A stretch of 64,000 bases of DNA from Ignavibacteriales bacterium (GTDB lineage: Bacteria; Bacteroidota; Ignavibacteria; T3Sed10-11), in contig PWTU01000190.1 of the NCBI GenBank assembly GCA_003562775.1, positions 1 through 64,000 on the forward strand, read 5' to 3'. The notes beneath the pieces were generated by a model. That model ran no database searches. It saw only the letters and a list, made by a program, of their open reading frames with translations, and was not told where the DNA came from. The translations under genes and the position numbers were made by a program. This document shows, piece by piece, positions 1 through 9,446 of the stretch. Positions within the stretch are counted from its first letter, which is position 1. Every line of letters begins with the position of its first letter.

Positions 1-869
1 GCAAGCGATTCGTCCTCGGTTCCGATGAACGAGAGAAGATCATCGATAGTCCAGGCGACGCAGTGGCTCTTTGCTTCGCCGGCTATGATTACGGCATCGA
101 AATTTTTCAACTTATCGATAAACGCGTTGTTTTTTTGAGCGATCTCTTTGCCGGCCTGGTCTGTCAGGATTTCGGGACCCAAAGCAGAGTAATGCTCGGT
201 AAACGGATTTTTTCCCTTCGTTACAAAGTCGGGCTGGCTATAGCGGGCAATCGAATGAAAAAATATTGCCTCCTCGACGGATGATACCAATGCATGCCCG
301 ATGCCGCCTAACATTGCGTGGTACGGCCATACGGTGAGATCGTATTTTTCTCGTTTGGCCAGTTCGCCGGTGTAATGTAATAGATGTTGCTGTCCATAGT
401 TGTTATCTATTCCGAGGATCTCCGCAATGTTCGGATTGAATTTCCATTTTCCTTCCCGGATATCTTTTTCGGTGACAAGCGTGAAAGGATCGGGATGCTC
501 GCCTTTATCGTTCGTTAAAAAAATGGAGTGGAAAATTTGAATTGCCTGATGGGTATCCAGGGTAGGCGATATGTGTGTGATGCGATTTATATTCTTGTAA
601 ATAAATTCGCATAATCGCTTGCAATCGTCGATGGCGCCGGTTCCCGACCGTCCTCCCACATATAGCTCGAATTCCGGTGTACAGAATGTATTCTGAACAT
701 CGATGGCGATTAAGCAAATTTTATATGTATCATGAGCAGCGGGTGAAATCGAATGTTCCTGTGCAAATGTTCGCGCCTCGCGTGCTCTCTCTTCGTATGC
801 AACTTTCCAAACTTTTTCGACCATTGCAGGGTCGAAATGATGCGGAAGTGGTAAATCTTTAGTATTCAT
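1..869 (-). CDS. Isochorismatase/nicotinamidase-like cysteine hydrolase, 3' end truncated by window edge
   Basis: Open minus frame from ATG at 869 to the left edge, absent from the ORF track because no stop is in the window. Translation [29 protein letters not shown]...[17 protein letters not shown]...[18 protein letters not shown] shows the IDVQNxF and SHCV catalytic motifs. Confidence 0.85.
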   Translation of the reverse strand, partial: MNTKDLPLPHHFDPAMVEKVWKVAYEERAREARTFAQEHSISPAAHDTYKICLIAIDVQNTFCTPEFELYVGGRSGTGAIDDCKRLCEFIYKNINRITHISPTLDTHQAIQIFHSIFLTNDKGEHPDPFTLVTEKDIREGKWKFNPNIAEILGIDNNYGQQHLLHYTGELAKREKYDLTVWPYHAMLGGIGHALVSSVEEAIFFHSIARYSQPDFVTKGKNPFTEHYSALGPEILTDQAGKEIAQKNNAFIDKLKNFDAVIIAGEAKSHCVAWTIDDLLSFIGTEDESL

Positions 870-1013
870 ATTCCGTAATCTGTTTATGAATGAAACTTTT
901 TGATCTTCGTATAAATTAATGTATTATAATTAAAATTTCAAACGGGTATCTGGAATCAATTCAGAAATTAATGTATATTAAACATCATTGTACAACAATC
1001 ATTGAGGTAAAAA

Positions 1014-1709
1014 ATGGATATTGTTGAACTTGTCCGCACCACACTGTCATATCTTTTAATCACAATTGCAGGTATCTTTGTAATCGTAAATCCTCTCACT
1101 ACTGCGTTTGCATTTATGTCGTTATTGCCGCGCGCTTCGGAACAACGGAAAAAGATGATCGCGAAACGGGCGACAAAAATTTCTACAGGGTTGTTCTTCA
1201 TATTCGCATTACTCGGCAGCGTGATCTTTCAATTATTCGGGATTACACTTGCTGCGTTTCGCATAGCGGGGGGGCTCATATTGTTCGGCATTGCAATGGG
1301 GATGATTCGCAAAAGGAACGGCGAATCCGAGGAAAGGACGAAACCGGAAGGAGAGATCACCGACGATATTTCGGTTATACCGCTTGCAATTCCGTTCATA
1401 AGCGGACCGGGTTCGATTGCGACCGTCATGATATTAACCAGCGAAGCGCCGACGTTGTATCATACATTGCTTGTTTTTTTAGCGATACTTATTACGACAA
1501 TAAGTTGTTACTACTCAATGATCTATTCAAAGGTAATTGTCCGGTATCTCGGTGATACGGGAAGGCAAATTCTTACAAAAGTATTCGGTCTGATACTTGC
1601 CGTCATCTCCGTTCAATTCGTTATTAACGGTATTGCCAATGCGTTTGTCGATTTCGGCATATTGGAAATCCCCGGTATCGATCCGGGGCCCGGTTTCGAA
1701 ACGGACTGA
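1014..1709 (+). CDS. MarC family (UPF0056) integral membrane protein
   Basis: Multi-TM protein with VNPLTTAFAFMSL and AFRIAGGLILFGIAMGMI typical of MarC. Confidence 0.85.
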   Translation: MDIVELVRTTLSYLLITIAGIFVIVNPLTTAFAFMSLLPRASEQRKKMIAKRATKISTGLFFIFALLGSVIFQLFGITLAAFRIAGGLILFGIAMGMIRKRNGESEERTKPEGEITDDISVIPLAIPFISGPGSIATVMILTSEAPTLYHTLLVFLAILITTISCYYSMIYSKVIVRYLGDTGRQILTKVFGLILAVISVQFVINGIANAFVDFGILEIPGIDPGPGFETD

Positions 1710-1734
1710 CGTTTGATCCGGTATCGATGAATAT

Positions 1735-1763
1735 TTGACAAAACGTCGATCTTTTAATATCTT
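1735..1763 (+). promoter_or_regulatory. Putative sigma70-like promoter for folB-folK
   Basis: TTGACA (1735-1740), 17 nt spacer, TATCTT (1758-1763), about 37 nt before the folB start. Confidence 0.5.
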
Positions 1764-1799
1764 CTTAAAGATTTTTATATTTATAAAAAATTACATTTT

Positions 1800-2171
1800 A
1801 TGCCCGACACAAATGTTATTCGCATAAAGAATGCGGTATTTTATGCCTATCATGGGGCGTTTCAAGATGAACAGAATCTCGGCGGCAGATTTGAGGTCGA
1901 CATCGATATGTATTGCGATTTTAAAACCGCCGCGTATGAAGATAACCTCGAAAGTACCGTAGACTACGAGAAAGTATACGCCGTAATGAAAAAGCTTGTA
2001 GAAGGAAAAAAATATTTCTTAATAGAGGCGCTGGGGTATAGAATTGCGGACGGTATTCTGGATAATTTCGATTTGATCCGGCGCGTTGATGTACGTGTGA
2101 GAAAGAATAACCCGCCCGTGCGTGGTGTAATCGATTCGGTCGAAATAGAGGTATGCCGTGAAAAGGGCTAA
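1800..2171 (+). CDS. folB: Dihydroneopterin aldolase
   Basis: 123 aa; IRIKNAVFYAYHGAFQDEQNLGGRFEVDIDM and the conserved VRVRKNNPPVRGVIDSVEIEV; overlaps folK. Confidence 0.9.
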   Translation: MPDTNVIRIKNAVFYAYHGAFQDEQNLGGRFEVDIDMYCDFKTAAYEDNLESTVDYEKVYAVMKKLVEGKKYFLIEALGYRIADGILDNFDLIRRVDVRVRKNNPPVRGVIDSVEIEVCREKG

Positions 2172-2673
2172 ATCAACACCAAAACTAAAACATACTGCAT
2201 ATATCGGGCTGGGGTCGAACCTCGGTGACCGGCAGATATTTATTGCCTACGGTATAAAACGGTTAAGCCGCATGGAAAGAACAATGATCAGGAAAGTATC
2301 GGGGTTGTATGCGACCGAACCGGTGGGTGTCCCGGATCGAACTCCTTTTTTAAATATGGTAATTCAGATAGATACCCGGCTTGATATTTTTTCTCTCCTG
2401 AAGAATCTTCAACAGATAGAGGCCGATGCCGGTCGCAATAGATCGAAGAAAAATAAATCCCGCGTTCTGGATATGGATATTTTGTTTTATGATAACGATA
2501 TTGTAAAAAAGGGTAGTGTAATTGTTCCTCATCCGGAGGTTCATAAAAGAAGATTTATGCTTCAGCCGCTGGCAGATATTGCAAGCGGTCTGGTTCATCC
2601 CGTAAAAAAGAAAACGATACAAGAACTGCTGGTCGCGTGCCCGGGAAATTACTGGGTACTAAGGTTGCCGTAA
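2158..2673 (+). CDS. folK: 2-amino-4-hydroxy-6-hydroxymethyldihydropteridine pyrophosphokinase
   Basis: AYIGLGSNLGDR, VSGLYATEPVG, RVLDMDILFYD, VPHPEVHKRRFMLQPL are HPPK signatures. Confidence 0.95.
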   Translation: MKRAKSTPKLKHTAYIGLGSNLGDRQIFIAYGIKRLSRMERTMIRKVSGLYATEPVGVPDRTPFLNMVIQIDTRLDIFSLLKNLQQIEADAGRNRSKKNKSRVLDMDILFYDNDIVKKGSVIVPHPEVHKRRFMLQPLADIASGLVHPVKKKTIQELLVACPGNYWVLRLP

Positions 2674-2713
2674 CAGTTATTAATAGTACATTATAATTAA
2701 ACAGGTAATTCCA

Positions 2714-3430
2714 TTGTCAAAAAGACAGCAAAAGACTACACAGGATCAACAAGCTCACCGGTTTGGGGGAGATGTACGTTATATTGCAATCGAAGGAGTT
2801 ATTGGCGTCGGTAAGACAAGTCTTGCAACTATGCTCGGCGAGTATTTCGGTGCACGGGTAGTGCTTGAACGGTTCGAAGAAAATGCATTTCTGGAACGGT
2901 TTTATGAAGACCCGGAGCACTACGCGTTCCAGACACAGATGTCGTTCTTATTGAGCAGGTACAGGCAGCAGCAGGAACTTTTTCAAGCCGATCTTTTTCA
3001 TAATGTTCTGATTACCGACTATATCTTTGAAAAAGACAAAATCTTTGCCTACCTTAATCTACAGGACGATGAACTCAAATTATACGAGACGGTTGTTAAT
3101 GCAATAGAAAAAAATATTCTGACGCCCGATCTCGTGATTTATTTGCAATCGAGTACCGAACGGCTGCTGGAGAATATCAGAAAACGCGGAAGGCCGTACG
3201 AAAAACATATTACCGCCGAGTACCTGAAAGACTTGAATGAAGCATACAACTATTTCTTTTTCCGATACCGGCAGGCGCCGTTGTTGATTGTAAATGCGAC
3301 GGAGATCGATTTCGTGAACAGAGCGGACGACTTTCAGGAATTACTGAAAGAAATTACCCGTGAAAATCGGTCGCCGGTCGAATACTATAATCCATTAAAA
3401 AAGAAGGGAATGCAGAAGGAGACAAAATAG
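2714..3430 (+). CDS. Deoxynucleoside kinase family protein
   Basis: YIAIEGVIGVGKTSLA P-loop, FQTQMSFLLSRYRQQQ, RGRPYE; TTG start. Confidence 0.88.
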   Translation: MSKRQQKTTQDQQAHRFGGDVRYIAIEGVIGVGKTSLATMLGEYFGARVVLERFEENAFLERFYEDPEHYAFQTQMSFLLSRYRQQQELFQADLFHNVLITDYIFEKDKIFAYLNLQDDELKLYETVVNAIEKNILTPDLVIYLQSSTERLLENIRKRGRPYEKHITAEYLKDLNEAYNYFFFRYRQAPLLIVNATEIDFVNRADDFQELLKEITRENRSPVEYYNPLKKKGMQKETK

Positions 3431-3431
3431 C

Positions 3432-3653
3432 ATGCCGTTAATCAGATATATTATTATTCTTTTACTGCTGTATATCCTCTATCGCCTGGTGAAGGCATCG
3501 CTCAGCGCTTTTTTTGTCAACCTTAAGACTCATCGTAACTACCACGATGGCAGCCGGAGCAACGTGCAGGGCGGAAAAAGTGCAGATCTTGATGATATTG
3601 AGGAAGCAAAATACGAGGAAGTAAAGGACGATGCGAAAAGCCGGAAAGATTGA
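3432..3653 (+). CDS. Small membrane-anchored protein (DUF4834-like)
   Basis: 73 aa, N-terminal TM helix plus charged tail; immediately follows the kinase gene. Confidence 0.55.
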   Translation: MPLIRYIIILLLLYILYRLVKASLSAFFVNLKTHRNYHDGSRSNVQGGKSADLDDIEEAKYEEVKDDAKSRKD

Positions 3654-3784
3654 AAGGGAATTCTAAAACAGCAAATATTTGCGAATTGTTACGAGCTTGC
3701 ATTTCACTTCTTCTTTGTTTAATTTTCCAACCGAAATAGGTTTGCCCGTAAACTCTTTAAATTTTCCAACCAGATATTTACAGT

Positions 3785-4786
3785 ATGACGAAACGATTGT
3801 TGAAAGAAGTAAAAAAGTACAAGGTGCTCGAAACCCGGATTTGCGATCTTAATCTAAAGTTTTCCGGGATTATTCTGAAGCTTATGCGTAAAGTTGCCGT
3901 CGAGTTGCGCGGTAAAGGGATCAAGTTTCGGCCGGAATATTATTACGGAACGGGATGGGGGTGTGTCGAGGGAAGCATATCGATCGAAATCCCCTTCTGG
4001 TTCGGCAACCAAACGCTGCGGGAAATTGAGGATGAGCTGAATCTCGGCGGGGTGGAGAATGAAAATGAGATTTTAATGGGACTTCGTCATGAAATAGGGC
4101 ATGCGATTATGTATGCATACCGAATTTACCGCGATCGTGAATGGGGTCGGTTATTCGGGAACATGAAAAAAGTATATCGCGATTATTACGTGTATAATCC
4201 ATGGAGTAAACGGTATGTCCGTCATCTCCCCGATCATTACGCGCAAAAACATCCGGATGAAGACTGGGCGGAAACGTTTGCGGTTTGGTTGAAACCCCGC
4301 TCCAACTGGAAAACCAAATATGCAAAAACACCGGCAAGACGAAAACTGGAATATGTCGATACGATAATGCGCGAGATCGGCAATCTGGAACCGCCGAACA
4401 CGAAGACCGATCGCGACGAACCGATAGAAAAGGTTCGTATGACGGTAGCGGAATTTTATAAATTGAATTTAACCTCACGGGTGGATAACGACGATTTATA
4501 CGGATATGTTGATGATATTAAGGCGATTTTTTCCTATAATGGGAGACGAATAAATTCATACCGTGATGCATGGAAGTTTATCCATAAGTATGCACCGTTA
4601 ATCGAAGAAAAAGTGTGTCAGTGGATTTACTATGCCGAGAGAGACACATTGCGAAAACATCTCTCACAAATCGAAAGTATCTGCCGGACGTATAAGTTAA
4701 AGATCAGGCCGGGAGACGAAGTGGAAAAAATGTCGGAGCTGACGACGCTGTTAACCTACAATATTGTGTATGATATTTATTCCTGA
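3785..4786 (+). CDS. Putative zinc metallopeptidase-like protein
   Basis: GLRHEIGHAIMYAYR (HExxH) followed by HPDEDWAETFAVWL, a layout seen in putative zinc-binding metallopeptidase families. Confidence 0.6.
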   Translation: MTKRLLKEVKKYKVLETRICDLNLKFSGIILKLMRKVAVELRGKGIKFRPEYYYGTGWGCVEGSISIEIPFWFGNQTLREIEDELNLGGVENENEILMGLRHEIGHAIMYAYRIYRDREWGRLFGNMKKVYRDYYVYNPWSKRYVRHLPDHYAQKHPDEDWAETFAVWLKPRSNWKTKYAKTPARRKLEYVDTIMREIGNLEPPNTKTDRDEPIEKVRMTVAEFYKLNLTSRVDNDDLYGYVDDIKAIFSYNGRRINSYRDAWKFIHKYAPLIEEKVCQWIYYAERDTLRKHLSQIESICRTYKLKIRPGDEVEKMSELTTLLTYNIVYDIYS

Positions 4787-4794
4787 TTATGATG

Positions 4795-4871
4795 GTGCGA
4801 CGCACTTGCCCGGGGTAGGAAGCAAATGGTTGTTCGTAGCGGTATGTTTTTATGTGAAGAGTGCGTCGCAC
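4795..4871. repeat. Perfect 12-bp inverted repeat with 53-nt loop upstream of asnS
   Basis: GTGCGACGCACT (4795-4806) and AGTGCGTCGCAC (4860-4871). Each arm is also a near-palindrome (GTGCG-A-CGCAC). Confidence 0.75.
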
Positions 4872-4906
4872 ATTTTAATAATCCATAATAACAAAACGAG
4901 AGGAAC

Positions 4907-6202
4907 ATGGGTAGAACATACATAGAAAACCTTGACAAACACATAGGTAAAGATGTAACCATCCATGGATGGGTCTATAATAAACGTTCAAGCGGTAAAA
5001 TAAAATTCATCTTAGTGCGTGACGGCACCGGCTTATTACAATGTGTGATGGTGAGGGCAGTGTTGCCGGAGGAGGTATTCGAAACCTTCGGTAAATTAAC
5101 TCAGGAATCGTCACTGAAAGTAACCGGCACGGTCAAAGAAGAACCCCGCGCACCGGGCGGTTTTGAGCTTGAGGTGAAGGAAGTTGAAATCATCAATATT
5201 GCTCAGGATTATCCGATAACCCCGAAGGAACATGGCGTTGAATTCCTGATGGACCGCCGTCATTTATGGCTGCGTTCTACCCGCCAGCATGCCATTATGC
5301 GTGTCAGGCATCATATTATAAAATCAATCCGGGATTATTTTGATGCAAACGGTTTTGTCCTTATCGATTCCCCCATTTTAACGCCGAATGCTGTTGAAGG
5401 GACGACAACTTTATTCGAAACTGAATATTTCGATCTCGGAAAAGCGTTTCTTACCCAGAGCGGCCAGTTGTACGGTGAGGCGGCTGCAATGGCGCACGGG
5501 AAAATTTATTGTTTCGGTCCTACATTCAGGGCGGAAAAATCGAAAACACGCAGGCACCTAACTGAATTCTGGATGGTTGAACCGGAGGTTGCATTCAACG
5601 ACCTGAACGATAATATGGATCTTGCAGAGGATTTTCTTGAATACATTGTTTCGTCTACATTAGAGCATAAAGCGAAAGAACTTAAAACTTTAGAGCGCAA
5701 TACTACGTATTTAGAAAAAGTGAAGAAACCTCTTCCGCGCATCACGTATGATGAAGCGGTTGAAATTCTCCGAAAGAAGGGAATCGATTTTGAATGGGGA
5801 GGAGATCTCGGCGGTACGGATGAAACGGTGATATCCGAACAATTCGATAAACCGGTTATGGTACACCGCTATCCCGCACAGGTGAAAGCGTTTTATATGA
5901 AGCGCGATCCGGAGAATGAAAAACTTGCGCTTGCACTCGATGTACTTGCACCCGAAGGATACGGTGAAATCATAGGCGGCAGTCAGCGGGAGGACGATTA
6001 CGATACCCTGGTCGAACGGATAAAGGAGCATGACCTTCCGATGGAACCGTTTGATTGGTATCTGGATCTGCGGAAATACGGCAGCGTTCCACATGCGGGA
6101 TTCGGCCTTGGTATTGAACGGACGGTTTCCTGGATTTGTGGGCTCGATCACGTGCGCGAAACGGTGCCGTTCCCGAGAATGATTTATCGAAATACACCGT
6201 AG
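4907..6202 (+). CDS. asnS: Asparaginyl-tRNA synthetase
   Basis: [26 protein letters not shown]-fold, class II motifs, [30 protein letters not shown]. Confidence 0.95.
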   Translation: MGRTYIENLDKHIGKDVTIHGWVYNKRSSGKIKFILVRDGTGLLQCVMVRAVLPEEVFETFGKLTQESSLKVTGTVKEEPRAPGGFELEVKEVEIINIAQDYPITPKEHGVEFLMDRRHLWLRSTRQHAIMRVRHHIIKSIRDYFDANGFVLIDSPILTPNAVEGTTTLFETEYFDLGKAFLTQSGQLYGEAAAMAHGKIYCFGPTFRAEKSKTRRHLTEFWMVEPEVAFNDLNDNMDLAEDFLEYIVSSTLEHKAKELKTLERNTTYLEKVKKPLPRITYDEAVEILRKKGIDFEWGGDLGGTDETVISEQFDKPVMVHRYPAQVKAFYMKRDPENEKLALALDVLAPEGYGEIIGGSQREDDYDTLVERIKEHDLPMEPFDWYLDLRKYGSVPHAGFGLGIERTVSWICGLDHVRETVPFPRMIYRNTP

Positions 6203-6240
6203 ATTAATATTACTATTGAATATTTCTTGTTGAGTAATTA

Positions 6241-7185
6241 ATGATAGAAGTAAAAAACCTATACAAAACATTTTCCACAATAAACGCAGTGAACGACGTA
6301 TCGTTCAAGGTCGATCCCGGCAGGGTCTTCGGGCTTCTCGGTCCGAACGGAGCGGGAAAGACCACAACCATCCGGATGATACTCAATATTATTTACCCCG
6401 ATTCGGGCGAGATATATTTTGACGGGAACCCGTTTAACATCGATATTCAGAATAAAATCGGTTATTTGCCGGAAGAACGCGGGCTGTACCGAAAAAACAA
6501 ATTGATGCATACCATTCAGTACTTTGCCGGTTTAAAAGGATTAGCTTCGAGAGAGTCAAAAAAGAGAGCACTCTACTGGCTGGAGCGATTTCAGCTTACC
6601 GAATATGCGAATAACAAAATTGAAGAGCTCTCAAAGGGCAACCAGCAGAAGGTACAGTTCATTATTTCAATACTTCATTCACCGCGGTACATTATACTCG
6701 ATGAACCGTTCAGCGGCCTCGATCCGGTTAATCAAATTTTATTAAAAGACATTCTCGGGGAATTAAGAAAAGAAGGTAAAATACTGATATTTTCGACGCA
6801 TCAAATGGAACAGGCGGAAAGGATGTGCGACGATGTGTGTATTATAAATAGAGGACGTGTCGTGTTATACGGTAAACTGAGTGAGGAGAAGAAAAAATTC
6901 GGAATCAATACAATATCGATTGAATATGAAGGAGACGGCGCCGTGCTCGAACGGATTGGCGGCGTAAGGCGGTCCGCCATATACAGTAATTATGCGGAAC
7001 TCGAGATTGACAACGTCGTGCAGCCGCGAACTATCATTCACGAAGCGAATAAATACCTGGATATCAGAAAATTCGAGATTAAAGAGCCGACCTTGAATGC
7101 AATTTTTCTTAAGCTGGTGGGTGCATCTGTTGAGGAGATAGAGCGGAAGGATCAGGAAGCAAAATTAGCGGAGGCAGCGATATGA
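6241..7185 (+). CDS. ABC transporter ATP-binding protein (NatA-type)
   Basis: GLLGPNGAGKTTTIRMI, LSKGNQQKVQFI, YIILDEPFSGLDP. Confidence 0.92.
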   Translation: MIEVKNLYKTFSTINAVNDVSFKVDPGRVFGLLGPNGAGKTTTIRMILNIIYPDSGEIYFDGNPFNIDIQNKIGYLPEERGLYRKNKLMHTIQYFAGLKGLASRESKKRALYWLERFQLTEYANNKIEELSKGNQQKVQFIISILHSPRYIILDEPFSGLDPVNQILLKDILGELRKEGKILIFSTHQMEQAERMCDDVCIINRGRVVLYGKLSEEKKKFGINTISIEYEGDGAVLERIGGVRRSAIYSNYAELEIDNVVQPRTIIHEANKYLDIRKFEIKEPTLNAIFLKLVGASVEEIERKDQEAKLAEAAI

Positions 7186-8429
7186 GTAAGGTGTTCGTTG
7201 TTGCAAAGTGGGAATACATAGAGAGAATTAAGAGCAAGATGTTTATTGCCTCGCTTTTTATTTTTCCCGTTATTATGGTTGCGTTTTTAATACTCCCTTC
7301 CCTTCTGGTATCCCGTGCAGAAGACAGACAAAAAATTATCGGATTGGTCGATCCGGAGAATAAACTCTCCCAGGTGCTCATTAATAAGATTGTAACCCGG
7401 TTCGAGCTCAAAGACGAACAACCGATGTACGTGATCAGAAAAATCGAAGAACCGGCTGCCGATGCCGAGACCCTTCGTATGATAGCCAATTCGCTTGTTT
7501 TTGCTGAGGACATCGAGGGTTATATTTATATCCCTCCGGATATTTTCGAAACGAATCAGTCTGAATACTATTCGACGAATGTAGGAAACGTTCAGGATCA
7601 GAATCGCTTTACTGCAGTAATACGGGATATCCTTACCGAGTTCAGATTGGAGGAACGGGGGGTTGATCCGGGGATCGTCGATGAAATAGTGAAACCCGTG
7701 CACATGCGGACTGTGCGCATTTCACCGACCGGAGATGAGCAAGAGGCCGACTTCATGACAATCTTTTTGAGTTCATATATTTTTTTAATGGCGATGATGA
7801 TGTTGATCGCTACATCGGGTCAGATATTGATTCGCAGTGTCGTTGAGGAAAAGACGAATCGGATCATCGAAGTGCTTGCGTCTTCATGTTCACCGACCGA
7901 TTTAATGGCAGGAAAGATTCTCGGATTAAGTGCGCTCGGTCTAACCCAAATCGGGCTGTACGCGTTTATGGGAATTGCTGCCGTCTGGTATTTTGGATTT
8001 GAAGGACTTGCGCTTGCAAATTTATGGCTGCTGTTGCCATACTTTATTGTCGGCTATTTATTTTATGCTGCAATATTTGTCGTCGTCGGGTCGCCGCTTT
8101 CATCGGAGCAGGAGGCGCAACAGATAGCGGGTTGGGTAGTGCTTGTTCTATTAATTCCGATGATTTTTGCAATTGTCGCGATTGAAAACCCCGATATGAC
8201 TGTTATTCGTGTGTTGAGTTTTATCCCGTTTTTCACTCCATCTTTCATGGCGTTGCGTATTCCAATCGCGATGCCGCCGACGTTCGATATTATCGTGACT
8301 CTCGGCATATTGCTGCTGTGTGCAGTAATAATGATGTGGATAGCAGGAAAAATATTTCGCGTTGCCATTCTATCGTACGGAAAACGTCCATCGATTAGTG
8401 AAATTTTACAGTGGATTAAATCAGGTTAG
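7182..8429 (+). CDS. ABC transporter permease (NatB / ABC-2 type)
   Basis: ABC-2 permease with VVEEKTNRIIEVLASSCSPTDLMAGKILG; ATGA overlap with the ATPase gene. Confidence 0.9.
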   Translation: MSKVFVVAKWEYIERIKSKMFIASLFIFPVIMVAFLILPSLLVSRAEDRQKIIGLVDPENKLSQVLINKIVTRFELKDEQPMYVIRKIEEPAADAETLRMIANSLVFAEDIEGYIYIPPDIFETNQSEYYSTNVGNVQDQNRFTAVIRDILTEFRLEERGVDPGIVDEIVKPVHMRTVRISPTGDEQEADFMTIFLSSYIFLMAMMMLIATSGQILIRSVVEEKTNRIIEVLASSCSPTDLMAGKILGLSALGLTQIGLYAFMGIAAVWYFGFEGLALANLWLLLPYFIVGYLFYAAIFVVVGSPLSSEQEAQQIAGWVVLVLLIPMIFAIVAIENPDMTVIRVLSFIPFFTPSFMALRIPIAMPPTFDIIVTLGILLLCAVIMMWIAGKIFRVAILSYGKRPSISEILQWIKSG

Positions 8430-8438
8430 TAGTATCGT

Positions 8439-8467
8439 TGCAAATGTGTCAGGGTTTCGCTATATTA
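8439..8467 (+). promoter_or_regulatory. Putative sigma70-like promoter for the nuoJKLMN operon
   Basis: TTGCAA (8439-8444), 17 nt spacer, TATATT (8462-8467), about 43 nt before nuoJ. Confidence 0.5.
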
Positions 8468-8510
8468 GAAAAACTTTTTATTACACCTTAAACCGCAGTA
8501 TATTTGACTA

Positions 8511-9023
8511 ATGACACTTGAAGAGGTATTTTTTTACTTTCTCGCCGCAGGTGCAATAGTATCTGCCCTTCTTGTTATTACGCGTAGAAATCCAATTAAC
8601 AGCGTAATATATTTAGTTCTCAACTTTTTCTTCCTTGCCGCACTGTATCTCACACTCAAAGCGCAATTTATTGCCATTATTCAGATCCTGGTATATGCAG
8701 GCGCGATAATGGTACTTTTTATGTTTGTGATCATGCTGCTTAATCTCGGTGATGAGAAACGGCTGACCGATCGCGTGACGTGGAAACAGATCGTGGCTAT
8801 TGGTCTTTCTCTTGCGTTTGTTATGCAGGTGTTGTACATCGTCGGATTTGGTGAGACTGCGGATATGAAGACCATATCCGCTCAGGCAGTTGATATTGGA
8901 ACTGTTGAGAATATAGGTAAGGAGTTATTCAGTCATTACGTACTGCCAATCGAAGCAATCTCAGTGCTGCTTGTTGCAGCGGTCGTTGGTGCAATCGTTC
9001 TTGCAAAACGTAAGTTCGATTAA
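8511..9023 (+). CDS. nuoJ: NADH-quinone oxidoreductase subunit J
   Basis: NPINSVIYLVLNFFFLAALYLTLKAQFIAIIQILVYAGAIMVLFMFVIMLLN. Confidence 0.95.
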   Translation: MTLEEVFFYFLAAGAIVSALLVITRRNPINSVIYLVLNFFFLAALYLTLKAQFIAIIQILVYAGAIMVLFMFVIMLLNLGDEKRLTDRVTWKQIVAIGLSLAFVMQVLYIVGFGETADMKTISAQAVDIGTVENIGKELFSHYVLPIEAISVLLVAAVVGAIVLAKRKFD

Positions 9024-9131
9024 TCGTGGTGCATCATCGCCGTTGATTTCAAATTGATGCCTCGTCCGGAGTTTTCCCGATTCTGTGGGATGAACCAGAT
9101 TGCCGTAATAATCATTAGATGAAGACGTAAC

Positions 9132-9434
9132 ATGATACCGTTGAATTTTTATCTTACACTCAGTGCATTATTATTTACTATCGGCGTCGTCGGTGTGCTC
9201 ACGCGTCGCAATGCAATAATTGTGTTCATGTCGATTGAATTGATGTTGAATTCGGTCAATCTTACCCTGGTTGCATTTTCTTCGTTTCTCGGCGATGCAA
9301 CGGGGCAAATGCTGGTTTTCTTTGTGATCACCGTTGCTGCTGCGGAAGCCGCTATCGGCCTGGCAATAATTATTGCACTTTTCCGTAACAAGCAAACTGT
9401 AAATATTGATGAAATTAATCTATTAAAGTGGTAA
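9132..9434 (+). CDS. nuoK: NADH-quinone oxidoreductase subunit K
   Basis: [26 protein letters not shown] and [23 protein letters not shown]. Confidence 0.96.
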   Translation: MIPLNFYLTLSALLFTIGVVGVLTRRNAIIVFMSIELMLNSVNLTLVAFSSFLGDATGQMLVFFVITVAAAEAAIGLAIIIALFRNKQTVNIDEINLLKW

Positions 9435-9446
9435 GACACAACAGTT

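Noticed and set aside
5711-6280. 189-aa minus-strand ORF inside asnS
   Set aside because: Entirely antisense to a clear asparaginyl-tRNA synthetase; translation is basic/low-information with no domain motifs.
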